Notes: generated by a model from the letters alone, not told the origin. 64,000 nt of DNA from PALSA-188 sp963720075 (GCA_963720075.1 CAVREG010000005.1:186001-250000), one strand, 5' to 3'. Shown: positions 36,554-48,903, numbered from the stretch's first letter. Translations and numbers: made by a program.

Positions 36554-37426
36554 ATGAGGAACTTTTCCATTTTCGCCACGCTGCTGTTCTGTGCCTTCGC
36601 CGCGAACTCATATGCGCAAGATCCCGTCCTCTACTGGAGCGCTGCCGACAGCGAGACGATTCCTTTGGAGCCCGCCAGCCTCCACGCCGGCCGCATCTAC
36701 CATCCCGCCGTCGGGGGCGGCGGCATGCATGTGCAGATCGACTCCAGGTACCCGGTCACCGTGGCCATGGCTTGGGCCGATGAATGGAACGCCGCCACGC
36801 GCCCCGGAGCCCCTGCGAATTTCAACTTCCTCTGCGTGAAGGAGCACGTCACCAGCGCGATCTACGAGTGTCATCTTCCCTCCGAACGGCCCATGATCAT
36901 CACCTTCCGCGATGAGCGCAGGCCCGAGAAGCCCGTCCTCGCCACCATTGGCGCCATCCTCGGTCCCGGAGCGCGGCAATTCATTTCGCCCAACGATCTC
37001 CACATCCAGTACTACAATTGCGTTCAGCCTGAGTTCCACTGGCGACGCATCCTCGACGAAAAATATCAGATAACGCCGGTACCCAAGGTCTACAGTTTGA
37101 TGACTCCAGACCACGACGGCCAGGAACTCAGCATGAAGATCAAGTCGCCCATCCCTCTGACGGTCGCTCTGTTGCCGTCGCATCTCGCCGACCAGGTCTA
37201 TGACAAGACCGTCACCCTCACCGACGCCCTCGGCCAAACTGGCTGCAAAGAACGTGGCGTCCAGTCGATGAGCTTCAACTGCACTTTTAACGTAGCCAAT
37301 GGCACGCAAACGCTGCTGATCCTCCCCGATATCGCTTTTTCCGGCCACAAGAAAGCCACTGTCGAGGCGACCACGGTAAAGTGCGTCGATCATTGTGAGT
37401 TATTGAGCCCGCCTCCGAACCCGTAG
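36554..37426 (+). CDS. Secreted protein of unknown function
   Basis: 290 residues with a clear signal peptide (S-I-F-A-T-L-L-F-C-A-F-A-A-N-S-Y-A-Q). Beta-rich, with paired Cys residues (e.g. C-K-E-R-G, F-N-C-T-F, C-V-D-H-C), suggesting disulphides. The N-terminal half has G/H-rich loops. No domain is recognised. It lies 130 nt after the GH30 gene on the same strand but has its own upstream gap. A binding or structural envelope role is conceivable, nothing more. Confidence 0.65.
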   Translation: MRNFSIFATLLFCAFAANSYAQDPVLYWSAADSETIPLEPASLHAGRIYHPAVGGGGMHVQIDSRYPVTVAMAWADEWNAATRPGAPANFNFLCVKEHVTSAIYECHLPSERPMIITFRDERRPEKPVLATIGAILGPGARQFISPNDLHIQYYNCVQPEFHWRRILDEKYQITPVPKVYSLMTPDHDGQELSMKIKSPIPLTVALLPSHLADQVYDKTVTLTDALGQTGCKERGVQSMSFNCTFNVANGTQTLLILPDIAFSGHKKATVEATTVKCVDHCELLSPPPNP

Positions 37427-37515
37427 CGTGGAGATCTTGGCTGCCAAGGGGAGCGCAATCGGGCCCGTCGGAACTTAACTTCGTCGTCGGAATGGAAGGC
37501 GCATCTTCGCGGTCT

Positions 37516-37537
37516 CCCATAAATATGGTAATATGGG
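37516..37537 (+). promoter_or_regulatory. Probable vapBC operator
   Basis: CCCATA (37516-37521) and TATGGG (37532-37537) form an inverted repeat around TATGGT. It ends 6 nt before the antitoxin ATG, so it likely overlaps the promoter. There is no Shine-Dalgarno, so the antitoxin mRNA may be almost leaderless. Confidence 0.45.
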
Positions 37538-37543
37538 TGCTAC

Positions 37544-37789
37544 ATGAAGACGACCCTTGAACTTCCCGATTTCCTGTTCCGCCGCGCAAAATCAACCGCC
37601 GCCCAACGCGGTATTCCTCTGCGCCAGCTCGTCACCGAGGCGCTCCAGGAGAAATTGAAAACTACTTCCCACGAAAAGCCTTGGATGAAACATCTCGGAA
37701 AGCTCAAACACCTGCATAAGGAGAGAAAGCAAATCGAAAAGCGGGTGGAAGAAGCCTTCGAGCAGATCGATCGGGAAGTCTGGCAATGA
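37544..37789 (+). CDS. VapB-like antitoxin (ribbon-helix-helix type)
   Basis: 81 residues. The N-terminus M-K-T-T-L-E-L-P-D-F-L-F-R-R-A-K has the beta strand and first helix of a ribbon-helix-helix antitoxin. The C-terminus is a charged, Lys/Glu-rich helix (K-E-R-K-Q-I-E-K-R-V-E-E-A) for toxin binding. It precedes a PIN-domain toxin. Its TGA overlaps a short ATG open frame (see the tandem repeat entry). Confidence 0.85.
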   Translation: MKTTLELPDFLFRRAKSTAAQRGIPLRQLVTEALQEKLKTTSHEKPWMKHLGKLKHLHKERKQIEKRVEEAFEQIDREVWQ

Positions 37790-37830
37790 TTTTCTCGACA
37801 ATGATTTTCTGGAACTGATTTTTTAGAAAT
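37786..37830 (+). repeat. Tandem imperfect repeats carrying decoy start codons before vapC
   Basis: Three units of 14-15 nt (37786, 37801, 37815), each like ATGATTTTCTCGACA, run into the toxin start ATGATCCTCGATACC at 37829. The first unit overlaps the antitoxin stop as ATGA, the usual vapBC arrangement, but its frame ends after 10 codons at 37818. The array looks like duplication of the vapC 5' end, which moved the real start downstream. Confidence 0.6.
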
Positions 37831-38206
37831 GATCCTCGATACCAATGCCTTGTCTGCCGCTGCCGACGATGACCCTGGGGCGGTTGCCGCGCTATCCCGC
37901 GCCGAACAGATGGTGATCCCCGTAATTGTGCTCGGCGAGTATCGCCACGGCATCGCCCAGTCGCGCAACCGCGCCAGCTACGAAAACTGGCTGGCAGGCC
38001 TGCTCCATGATTGCATGGTCTTGGACGTTCAGGAACCGACCACGCATCATTACGCGGAAATCTGCCTCGAACTAAAACGCAAGGGCAAGCCGATTCCAAC
38101 CAATGACATCTGGATTGCCGCACTGTGCCGCCAGCATTCTCTTCCCCTATTGAGCCGCGATCGCCATTTCGATTTGGTGGCCGGAACCAACCGGATCGAT
38201 TGGTAA
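37829..38206 (+). CDS. VapC-type PIN-domain ribonuclease toxin
   Basis: 125 residues; PIN acidic residues D4 in M-I-L-D-T-N, E in V-I-V-L-G-E-Y-R, D in P-T-N-D-I-W-I-A-A, and D in S-R-D-R-H-F-D. It has no own ribosome site: translation must be coupled to the short frames in the repeat array upstream. It is unrelated in detail to the VapC at 2.8 kb. It ends just before the most decayed of the rRNA-terminus copies, and so marks the border of the accessory region. Confidence 0.9.
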   Translation: MILDTNALSAAADDDPGAVAALSRAEQMVIPVIVLGEYRHGIAQSRNRASYENWLAGLLHDCMVLDVQEPTTHHYAEICLELKRKGKPIPTNDIWIAALCRQHSLPLLSRDRHFDLVAGTNRIDW

Positions 38207-38260
38207 ATCGAAATGGCCGGCAGTGAAAAGGCCTCAGAACGTGGAGTCATGCCTTCTGCG

Positions 38261-38318
38261 CCTAAAAGGAAAAGCCAACCACATTTTCCTGATGGGTTTT
38301 GTTTATGCCGGCAACGAC
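38261..38318 (-). pseudogene. Highly decayed rRNA-terminator/5S 3'-end relic
   Basis: Compared with the intact terminator-5S junction at 41724-41788, this stretch keeps CCTAAAAGGAAAAGCC, a degenerate hairpin and TTTATGCCGGCAACGAC, the last 13 nt of 5S being exact. Similarity fades after that. It is the outermost and most diverged of four copies. Confidence 0.55.
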
Positions 38319-38471
38319 CGGACCTTATACTCCTTCGCCAAAGCCCTGAGCGAAGTGACGGACTTGCGTTGTACCGCCAAGATTCCCCGGCCTTCACACA
38401 AAACGCGAAAGGCTGGGCATGCCCCCGCACTCCTTGCGCCCACTTTTCAGGCATAGTTAAGGAGACAATTT

Positions 38472-39002
38472 ATGGACAGAAATAAAACCCTGTTTTTTGG
38501 AGACCTGAAAGATGCTTTGAAATGGCTCCTTGTTGGGGCTGTGGTTTGGGAAGCCGCGAAGAGAAAGCAACCCTGCCCCAACCAGGATGCTCTTGGTATG
38601 TTTACGAATTTTGTTCAGGCTCGCGCTCTGTACGAATTTTATTACAAGAAAGAGCATGACCTGGACGATGCACGAGCCAAGGATTTTTGCGATTATTGGC
38701 AGCCCCCCACAAGCGCCTTGTATGCCCGTTATGTAGTAAAGGGGAGGCCTCTCAATAAGCGAGTATTTCATCTTGTTTACGGTCGGAGTGAGGAACCGTG
38801 TGCCGGTACATCTGGCACCAGCGGCCCTGACCACGTAAACTTGCAAGTGCTTGAATTCGCAAGAGAGCTTCTGCAAATCACTGAAATGTTTGTCCAATGC
38901 GTCAAGCGAGAGTTTAAAGAACTTGCTCAATCAGCATTAGCGGATGGCTATCATGATACACAAAATGCATCGAACGCTCTCGGAATACCAATTCCGTTTT
39001 GA
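38472..39002 (+). CDS. Protein of unknown function between rRNA-terminus copies
   Basis: 176 residues, ATG with AAGGAGAC seven bases upstream, so a convincing gene. Mostly helical, with two Cys pairs; F-L-V-G-A-V-V-W-E-A-A-K near the N-terminus is only weakly hydrophobic. No signal peptide. I do not recognise a family. It appears richer in A+T than the surrounding core genes, and its 3' end abuts the second rRNA-terminus relic. It might be cargo acquired with the duplicated terminus. Confidence 0.7.
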   Translation: MDRNKTLFFGDLKDALKWLLVGAVVWEAAKRKQPCPNQDALGMFTNFVQARALYEFYYKKEHDLDDARAKDFCDYWQPPTSALYARYVVKGRPLNKRVFHLVYGRSEEPCAGTSGTSGPDHVNLQVLEFARELLQITEMFVQCVKREFKELAQSALADGYHDTQNASNALGIPIPF

Positions 39003-39030
39003 AGTTAATTGAGTGCTAGTCGGGACGAAA

Positions 39031-39129
39031 CTCAAAAAAAAGCCGCATCCATTTCTGAATGTGACTTTATTTATGCCGGCAACGACCTACTCTCCCATAC
39101 ACTTTCGCGTGCAGTACAATCGGCCCTGC
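39031..39129 (-). pseudogene. Truncated 5S rRNA with degenerate terminator
   Basis: The last 55 nt of 5S (39074-39129, minus strand) are nearly identical to the intact gene, with one visible indel/substitution in CCCATACAC. They are preceded by a decayed terminator hairpin. The copy is cut off abruptly after CGGCCCTGC and followed directly by a palindromic repeat. It is intermediate in decay between the 38.3 kb and 39.3 kb copies. Confidence 0.8.
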
Positions 39130-39137
39130 TTGTGTGG

Positions 39138-39157
39138 CGCGGGCGCCCTCGCCCGCG
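39138..39157. repeat. REP-like palindrome, copy 1
   Basis: CGCGGGCG-CCCT-CGCCCGCG, an 8-bp stem with 4-nt loop, preceded by TGTGTGG. Same family as copies at 49093, 50499 and 53807. It lies exactly at the broken end of the truncated 5S. Confidence 0.8.
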
Positions 39158-39304
39158 TGACTGCATGAAGAACAATCAAAGATTCCGGAAATACAAAAGC
39201 GATGTTCATGGGTCCACTGACAAGCACCCAACGGCTGTCTATCATTCCCGACAGTTTGGCGGGCCCTACCCCCCACATTCAAAAGCCACACACTCCCAAA
39301 AGGA

Positions 39305-39336
39305 AAAGGCCAGGCTCATTTCTGAACGTGGCCTTT
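39305..39336 (-). terminator. rRNA terminator, duplicated copy
   Basis: Same hairpin as after the intact 5S, with one changed base (CCAGG for CCACG) that breaks a stem pair. On the minus strand it is followed by T-rich sequence. Confidence 0.75.
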
Positions 39337-39342
39337 ATTTAA

Positions 39343-39459
<117 letters not shown>

Positions 39460-39777
39460 AACTTGATCGCGCGTTGCGCGAAGCTTTTGGCTATTAGCTC
39501 TTGGCTTTTAGCTTGAATCCGACTGGATCGAGCCTATGCCCAAAAGCTAACAGCAGATTTTCAAAGACCGCAACAAAAACTCCGAGGACGATTCCTCACA
39601 ACTGAATAGATTGGGTGTGGCTTACTTTCTTATTTGTTTACTTCCGATTTCAACCACGCTACTTCGGCTTTTCGTCGGCGCGAAGCTCTAATCCTTCTCT
39701 CCTTGCCAGGCTCAGGTTCTAAGCCAAAGGCCAAGAGCTAACAGCTAAGAGCTTCTTCTGCACCGAGTAAATTTTAT
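39460..39777 (-). other. Spacer between duplicated 5S and 23S fragment
   Basis: It differs in sequence from the matching spacer of the intact operon, but keeps the 3' arm of the 23S processing stem: CGAGGACGA (39583-39591) and CAACTGAATAGATTGGG (39599-39615). Two phrase-like arms (about 39481-39514 and 39719-39755, built of TTGGCTTTTAGC-like words) can pair with each other. Confidence 0.65.
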
Positions 39778-40353
<576 letters not shown>

Positions 40354-40863
40354 TTACTTGCGCCCTTCCTGCTTCTCCATGCGCTCTCGCAGTTCTTTGA
40401 CTAGACCGCGTGTGGCACTTTTCCATCTGCCCCATGGACGTGCGTCGGACCACAGAGCTGCTCCGCCTTTCGGATCGAGAATCGTCACATAGGTTGTCCC
40501 TGAGTAGATCGCATGAGAGCTTCCATTGCCGTAGGTCTGTGCGTTTATGTTTCCGTAGCTGTCAACACTTCCGCTCGTGTTGCGATATGTGCCTGTAGAG
40601 TAGCCGCTAACGTATTCCTTTGCGGACAGGAGTAGAACCACATCCGCCTTCTCCGCTGAATCAACGATCTGAAACCTGCCCCACTTTCGCAGTTCGTCAT
40701 ATGCCTTGTCGCCAAGATCGGCCACGCCACTGCGGTTATCAATGTAGATCGTTCTAGCGGTCATCACAGGTTGTGGGAGGGGCATCTTCTCGTGCTTAGC
40801 CTGGCTGGAGGCTACGAGCAGGAGTATCATGGCAATCCGAATCATCAACTGACGAACTTTCAT
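40354..40863 (-). CDS. Secreted protein of unknown function
   Basis: 169 residues with an N-terminal signal peptide (I-R-I-A-M-I-L-L-L-V-A-S-S-Q-A). A mature beta-rich domain (T-I-Y-I-D-N-R-S-G) with a Ser/Gly/Tyr-rich loop and a charged helical C-terminus. I have a general impression that such small exported proteins are common in Acidobacteria, but cannot name a domain. It lies between the duplicated 23S fragment and the gene next to the intact rRNA terminator, on the same strand as rRNA. It is probably cargo of the duplication. Confidence 0.65.
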   Translation of the reverse strand: MKVRQLMIRIAMILLLVASSQAKHEKMPLPQPVMTARTIYIDNRSGVADLGDKAYDELRKWGRFQIVDSAEKADVVLLLSAKEYVSGYSTGTYRNTSGSVDSYGNINAQTYGNGSSHAIYSGTTYVTILDPKGGAALWSDARPWGRWKSATRGLVKELRERMEKQEGRK

Positions 40864-41077
40864 TTTGGTTACCTCAAATCAGCGACCCCAGTCTGCACCC
40901 GCCAGCTGTCACGGGACAAGATTACGGCGGTAATGGCGGTTCTCTTCCGCCCGCCGGAGCCGACCATGATTCGGCGTCTGCATCGCGAGTAATAGTCAAG
41001 TCTTTTTTGTTACCTTCGTTAGAGCCGACACTATTAGTAATGTTTGATGGGAGGGTACTAAGTGGCTAGCCTATGGC

Positions 41078-41722
41078 ATGAGCTTCTATACCCTTAGCCA
41101 ACTAGTATTTACTGCGCCTTACTTCTCTGCGATGGACTGTTGTCTCAACGAAAAGAAGGCAATTTATTGCAGCAGCGAACTTACTTCCGGCTGGAGGCTG
41201 TATTCCGCAATGGAGACCGACGACGTCGGATCGGTGAAGGACTTGAAGAGTAAACGCGGGGATCAGTGGTACGACAAACATATCTTGAACGCCAACAAAG
41301 ACGAAGCGAACAAGTTTGCAGCATCAGTTCGTGAGGGCCGGGACGGCAGTATTCCCGTGATCACTCCGGCTCCATTTGACGTCCGTGGCTGGGACCAGCC
41401 TGAATATCTTGCCTTTTGGGAAGAAGTCATTCGGACTCGCGTTGCCGCTATGCACTTTAGAAACAACTGGGAATATAGCAATGGTTGCACCTTCGAATAT
41501 GCAGTTGCGCTGGATGCTCAGATTGATAAGTTTGACGAGCGAGGACAACCTCTCGAAGATGACAGAGCTATCACTTGTGTCCGAAACGCCATAGATACGA
41601 TTGCAAAAATGAAAGGCAATTTTGACACTAGCAAGTTGAAAAAAAATCTCCAACGTATCGAAGTAAGTGGTAGCACTACGAAATTCCCAGTGCCAATGCC
41701 ACGATCCAAGATCATCATTTAA
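41078..41722 (+). CDS. Predicted nucleoside 2-deoxyribosyltransferase-like (DUF4406-like) protein
   Basis: 214 residues. The central block W-E-E-V-I-R-T-R-V-A-A-M-H-F-R followed by W-E-Y-S-N-G-C-T-F-E-Y-A-V-A is reminiscent of phage-associated nucleoside 2-deoxyribosyltransferase-like proteins, where the Glu residues act in glycosidic bond cleavage. The similarity is from memory and moderate. The ATG at 41078 is the first start after an in-frame stop, and there is no good ribosome site. It converges on the rRNA terminator with only 12 nt between. An effector in nucleotide-based defence is one speculative role. Confidence 0.5.
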   Translation: MSFYTLSQLVFTAPYFSAMDCCLNEKKAIYCSSELTSGWRLYSAMETDDVGSVKDLKSKRGDQWYDKHILNANKDEANKFAASVREGRDGSIPVITPAPFDVRGWDQPEYLAFWEEVIRTRVAAMHFRNNWEYSNGCTFEYAVALDAQIDKFDERGQPLEDDRAITCVRNAIDTIAKMKGNFDTSKLKKNLQRIEVSGSTTKFPVPMPRSKIII

Positions 41723-41734
41723 AGCCCAAAAGGA

Positions 41735-41766
41735 AAAGGCCACGCTCATTTCTGAACGTGGCCTTT
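41735..41766 (-). terminator. rrn operon terminator
   Basis: AAAGGCCACG / CGTGGCCTTT arms, perfect 10 bp, right after 5S, followed on the minus strand by TCCTTTTGGG. Sits 12 nt from the stop of the convergent gene. Confidence 0.9.
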
Positions 41767-41772
41767 ATTTAA

Positions 41773-41889
<117 letters not shown>

Positions 41890-42312
41890 AAATCGTAGCA
41901 GCCGTCGTTGGTCCTTGGCCGTCCGTCGTTGGCCTAAGACCTAGCTGCGAACTTTTTTAGCACTCAGCATTCAGCAATCAGCTAAAGCAGATTCCTCCGG
42001 GCTGCGCCCGTTCGGAATGACAAGGCTTTTACTGAGTGCTGAATGCTAAGTGCTGACTGCTTTGTCCTGAATTTTCAAAGAACTCTCCCCAGCAAATGCC
42101 GAGGACGATTCCTCACAACTGAATAGATTGGGTATTACTTTAATCGACAAGACTCGAAAAATATTGTCGGCGTACAGCCGAGGGTCATTCACGCTTTCAT
42201 TCCTGCCCAAGTTCTGGCAGGCAGAGAAACTTCGTCTTCATCTCAGTCCAGGTTCGGACCAAAGACTAACAGCTGATCGACTAACGGCTGTTATGTTCCG
42301 AGTAAATTTTAT
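41890..42312 (-). other. 23S-5S spacer with processing-stem arm and embedded repeats
   Basis: Contains the 3' arms of the 23S processing stem (42100-42108 and 42116-42132, pairing with 45559-45567 and 45535-45551; plus 42298-42312 next to 23S). An imperfect hairpin of TCAGCATTCAGC-like words (41960-41983 with 42033-42060) encloses a GCAGATTCCTC element (41987-42025). Unusually long for this position. A boxA-like TTCTTTGAAAA lies before the 5S. Confidence 0.7.
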
Positions 42313-45272
<2,960 letters not shown>

Positions 45273-45705
45273 CATAAAATTTACTCGACACACGGTAGTC
45301 AGCTTCCACCAAACTTCCGCACACTGTCATCCCGAGCGAAGCATCAATTTTGCGAAGCAACATTGATGCGCAGTCGAGGGACCTTGTGTTTGTTTTTGAT
45401 TTCCGACAAACCACCACACGCCGCTTAAACTCTATGGGCCTAGATCCTGCTCATCGCGCGCCAACGCCTATAACGTCCGCGCCCCAGCAGGTTTTCTCTC
45501 AGGCACTCATAAAAATTTACAGCCTTGTAGATTGCCCAATCTATTCAGTTGTCAAATATCGTCCTCGCTGACTTTCATCAGCTGCCCGCCTAAGCGGGTA
45601 TGGGTCAAAACCGCTACCAGCTTCTGGCTGCTAGCTAAAGTCATTTCTGACCAAGCTAGAAGCTAGTCGCTAGAAGCTTCTTCCAACCCAATGTTCGACA
45701 TCAAC
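45273..45705 (-). other. 23S leader spacer with processing-stem arm
   Basis: Holds the 5' arms of the 23S stem: CCCAATCTATTCAGTTG (45535-45551) and TCGTCCTCG (45559-45567), given in plus orientation. There is also a hairpin of AGCTTCT/CTAGC words (about 45619-45682), and a dispersed-repeat style stretch TGTCATCCCGAGCGAAG near 45326. No gene. Confidence 0.7.
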
Positions 45706-45930
45706 TCAAAGTTGACGCCCAACATCGGATTGCTTGGCTTGTCTTTCCAGAAACAAGCCGATAAGACCAATTATCGAACCTAGTCCGATCGGCCAGATGA
45801 ACCAGATGCTAGGCCTGGAAACATCTCCTGAAAATACGAAGAGCCACACCGCCAGCCCTATTCCACCACCGATAACGGCTAAAAGCTGTCCGATCCGTTT
45901 GATCCGTTGCGCCGTTTCAAAAGGGGTCAT
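45706..45930 (-). CDS. Small two-helix membrane protein inside the rRNA spacer
   Basis: 74 residues: amphipathic N-terminus (T-A-Q-R-I-K-R-I-G-Q), two hydrophobic helices (about 14-30 and 41-60), and a charged tail. ATG with AAGG at a moderate distance. It is the last of four close-packed small genes between tRNA-Ala and 23S, all in the direction of the rRNA. No family recognised. Confidence 0.6.
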   Translation of the reverse strand: MTPFETAQRIKRIGQLLAVIGGGIGLAVWLFVFSGDVSRPSIWFIWPIGLGSIIGLIGLFLERQAKQSDVGRQL

Positions 45931-45949
45931 CCAATTAGCCTTGGATCTA

Positions 45950-46102
45950 CTACCGACGCGGAGCGTCCGGATCCATTCCACGCTCAATCTTCGCGATCCG
46001 CTCCTGATGCCGCAGCACCAGAACGATGATCGTTATCACTCCACCGACCACGATCGCAGTAATCGGAATCAAGAACGGCCCTAATCCAAGGATCGATTCC
46101 AT
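45950..46102 (-). CDS. 50-residue membrane microprotein (paralogue A)
   Basis: One N-terminal hydrophobic helix (L-I-P-I-T-A-I-V-V-G-G-V), then a cytoplasmic tail R-H-Q-E-R-I-A-K-I-E-R-G-M-D-P-D-A-P. That tail motif (ERxAxIExG-x-xP) resembles the DUF6249-type domain of small membrane proteins, which I name from memory. It starts 3 nt after the stop of its close paralogue. The ribosome site is weak, so translation is likely coupled. Confidence 0.65.
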   Translation of the reverse strand: MESILGLGPFLIPITAIVVGGVITIIVLVLRHQERIAKIERGMDPDAPRR

Positions 46103-46105
46103 AAG

Positions 46106-46267
46106 TTATCTTTGCTGTGCTCCAGGCGCATCCGGATGAATGCCGCGCTCGATCATCGCAATCCGCTCTTGATGCTTCAGGATCAGCTTCGTCACTCCAA
46201 TCACGCCACCAACAATGATCGCGATAATTGGAATAAGAAAAACACCCAAGCTAAGGATTGACTCCAT
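46106..46267 (-). CDS. 53-residue membrane microprotein (paralogue B)
   Basis: Same layout as the neighbour: M-E-S-I-L-S-L-G start, one helix (L-I-P-I-I-A-I-I-V-G-G-V), tail K-H-Q-E-R-I-A-M-I-E-R-G-I-H-P-D-A-P. About two thirds of positions are identical. ATG at 46267 adjoins the previous stop directly, and CGGAGA within that gene is its ribosome site. Conservation of the protein between the two copies, with silent changes, argues that both are real genes. Confidence 0.7.
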   Translation of the reverse strand: MESILSLGVFLIPIIAIIVGGVIGVTKLILKHQERIAMIERGIHPDAPGAQQR

Positions 46268-46591
46268 TCAGTCTCCGTGAACCGGCCCTAGTCTCGGTGA
46301 TCGCTTGATTCCGGCTAGCAAACCTCCACAGACAGAGCCCACGAGCGTTATCGGAAGGCCATGCTCTGCAATCACCATCCGCAGCCATGATGCTGGAGAA
46401 TGACTATCCGCCCAGCCAGCCAAAAATGCACCGAGGAGAAATGCCATTCCGCCTAAACCGATGGCTCTTACAGCCAGCGTGATTGTGAACCGCTTGCGGT
46501 AAGCCAACGCTGCGACTCCCAAGCCAATCACCGATCCGGCCAAGAACTCCAGCGCTACGAAATATAGGGCGACTTGCGAATCAAAGAACAC
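46268..46591 (-). CDS. Membrane protein starting directly after tRNA-Ala
   Basis: 107 residues from a GTG at 46591, eight nt beyond the tRNA CCA end; AGGAAA overlapping the CCA end provides the ribosome site. Four hydrophobic segments (e.g. V-A-L-Y-F-V-A-L-E-F-L-A-G, G-G-M-A-F-L-L-G-A-F-L-A-G). The longer frame through the tRNA is not coding. First gene of the spacer cluster. Because its start is released by RNase P/tRNA 3' processing, translation may depend on that cleavage. No family recognised. Confidence 0.6.
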   Translation of the reverse strand: MFFDSQVALYFVALEFLAGSVIGLGVAALAYRKRFTITLAVRAIGLGGMAFLLGAFLAGWADSHSPASWLRMVIAEHGLPITLVGSVCGGLLAGIKRSPRLGPVHGD

Positions 46592-46598
46592 GATTTCC

Positions 46599-46674
46599 TG
46601 GTGGAGCTGACCGGGATCGAACCGGTGGCCTCCTGGTTGCAAACCAGGCGCTCTCCCAGCTGAGCTACAGCCCC
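46599..46674 (-). tRNA. tRNA-Ala (TGC anticodon)
   Basis: 76 nt with encoded CCA. Acceptor GGGGCTG/CAGCTCC with one G-U pair; anticodon loop gives TGC. Normal member of the 16S-23S spacer. Confidence 0.97.
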
Positions 46675-46681
46675 AACCCAA

Positions 46682-46767
46682 GTTTCTAGCTTCAGGTTTC
46701 TAGTTTCGAGCAATTCGCGCGGCTCTTAACCGCACACTCGAAACTTGAAACTGGAAACTTTGAAACC
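46682..46767. repeat. Imperfect phrase-type hairpin between the spacer tRNAs
   Basis: GTTTCTAGCTTCAGGTTTC... (46682-46710) is imperfectly complementary to ...GAAACTGGAAACTTTGAAAC (46738-46767). The arms are built from repeated GTTTC/GAAAC words. It could help separate the two tRNAs. Confidence 0.6.
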
Positions 46768-46774
46768 CGATTCA

Positions 46775-46851
46775 TGGTGGGCCTGGATAGACTTGAACTA
46801 TCGACCTCACCCTTATCAGGGGTGCGCTCTAGCCACCTGAGCTACAGGCCC
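46775..46851 (-). tRNA. tRNA-Ile (GAT anticodon)
   Basis: 77 nt with encoded CCA; acceptor GGGCCTG, anticodon loop gives GAT. Normal first tRNA of the 16S-23S spacer. Confidence 0.97.
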
Positions 46852-46903
46852 GGTTTGTTTCCATAATAAACCAGAAGCCCCGGAGCTCAAAATCCATAAA
46901 CAA

Positions 46904-46975
46904 GTCGTTGGTCGTTCGTCCTTGGCCATTGGCGCACCACGATTTGCCAACGACCCACGACGAACGACCAACGAC
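46904..46975. repeat. Perfect 17-bp hairpin in the 16S-tRNA spacer
   Basis: GTCGTTGGTCGTTCGTC (46904-46920) and its exact complement at 46959-46975, with partial pairing further inward (TTGGC/GCCAA). The words GTCGTTGG recur near 41900 in the 23S-5S spacer. Possible RNase III target. The remaining gap to 16S shows no gene. Confidence 0.8.
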
Positions 46976-47210
46976 CGCTATTTTTATTCGAGGACAAGGT
47001 TGAACGTACGCTCCAGCTAAGCCGGAGCTGACCATCATGCGGACAGTCTTGGGAAAGAGAGATCCAAGCGAGGCTCCCATTTTCGTTTCACAGGTGCGGA
47101 AACAAAAACGGGGTACATGGCAACATCACTCACTATTGTGTTATCGGATTTAGCTAAAAGCCAAAGGCTAACAGCCAAGAGCCGAAAGCGAGTGTGCCAT
47201 GACGTTCTCT

Positions 47211-48737
<1,527 letters not shown>

Positions 48738-48852
48738 CCTGTTGTCTGCCGACGGGTAGTTGGCAGACTGTCATCGCCGTGCTCGAAACACGGGATGACA
48801 CCGCTGCGACTTCTCTTCCTACAGAAGAAAAATCCAGCGGCCTATCTTGTGA

Positions 48853-48885
48853 GATCGCTCGGATTCGAACCCGAGACTTCCTCTC
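48853..48885 (-). other. tRNA T-arm-like relic in the 16S leader
   Basis: On the minus strand CTCGG-GTTCGAAT-CCGAG looks like a T arm but with an 8-nt loop, and no cloverleaf can be completed around it. Possibly a fossil of a leader tRNA. Confidence 0.3.
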
Positions 48886-48903
48886 ACGACTGGCACGTTC
48901 AAC

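Noticed and set aside
38213..38485. Short plus-strand frames of 77-90 codons after vapC
   Set aside because: They cover the most decayed 5S/terminator relic and have no ribosome site.
46592..46681. N-terminal extension of the spacer membrane protein
   Set aside because: These codons are the tRNA-Ala gene read in frame.
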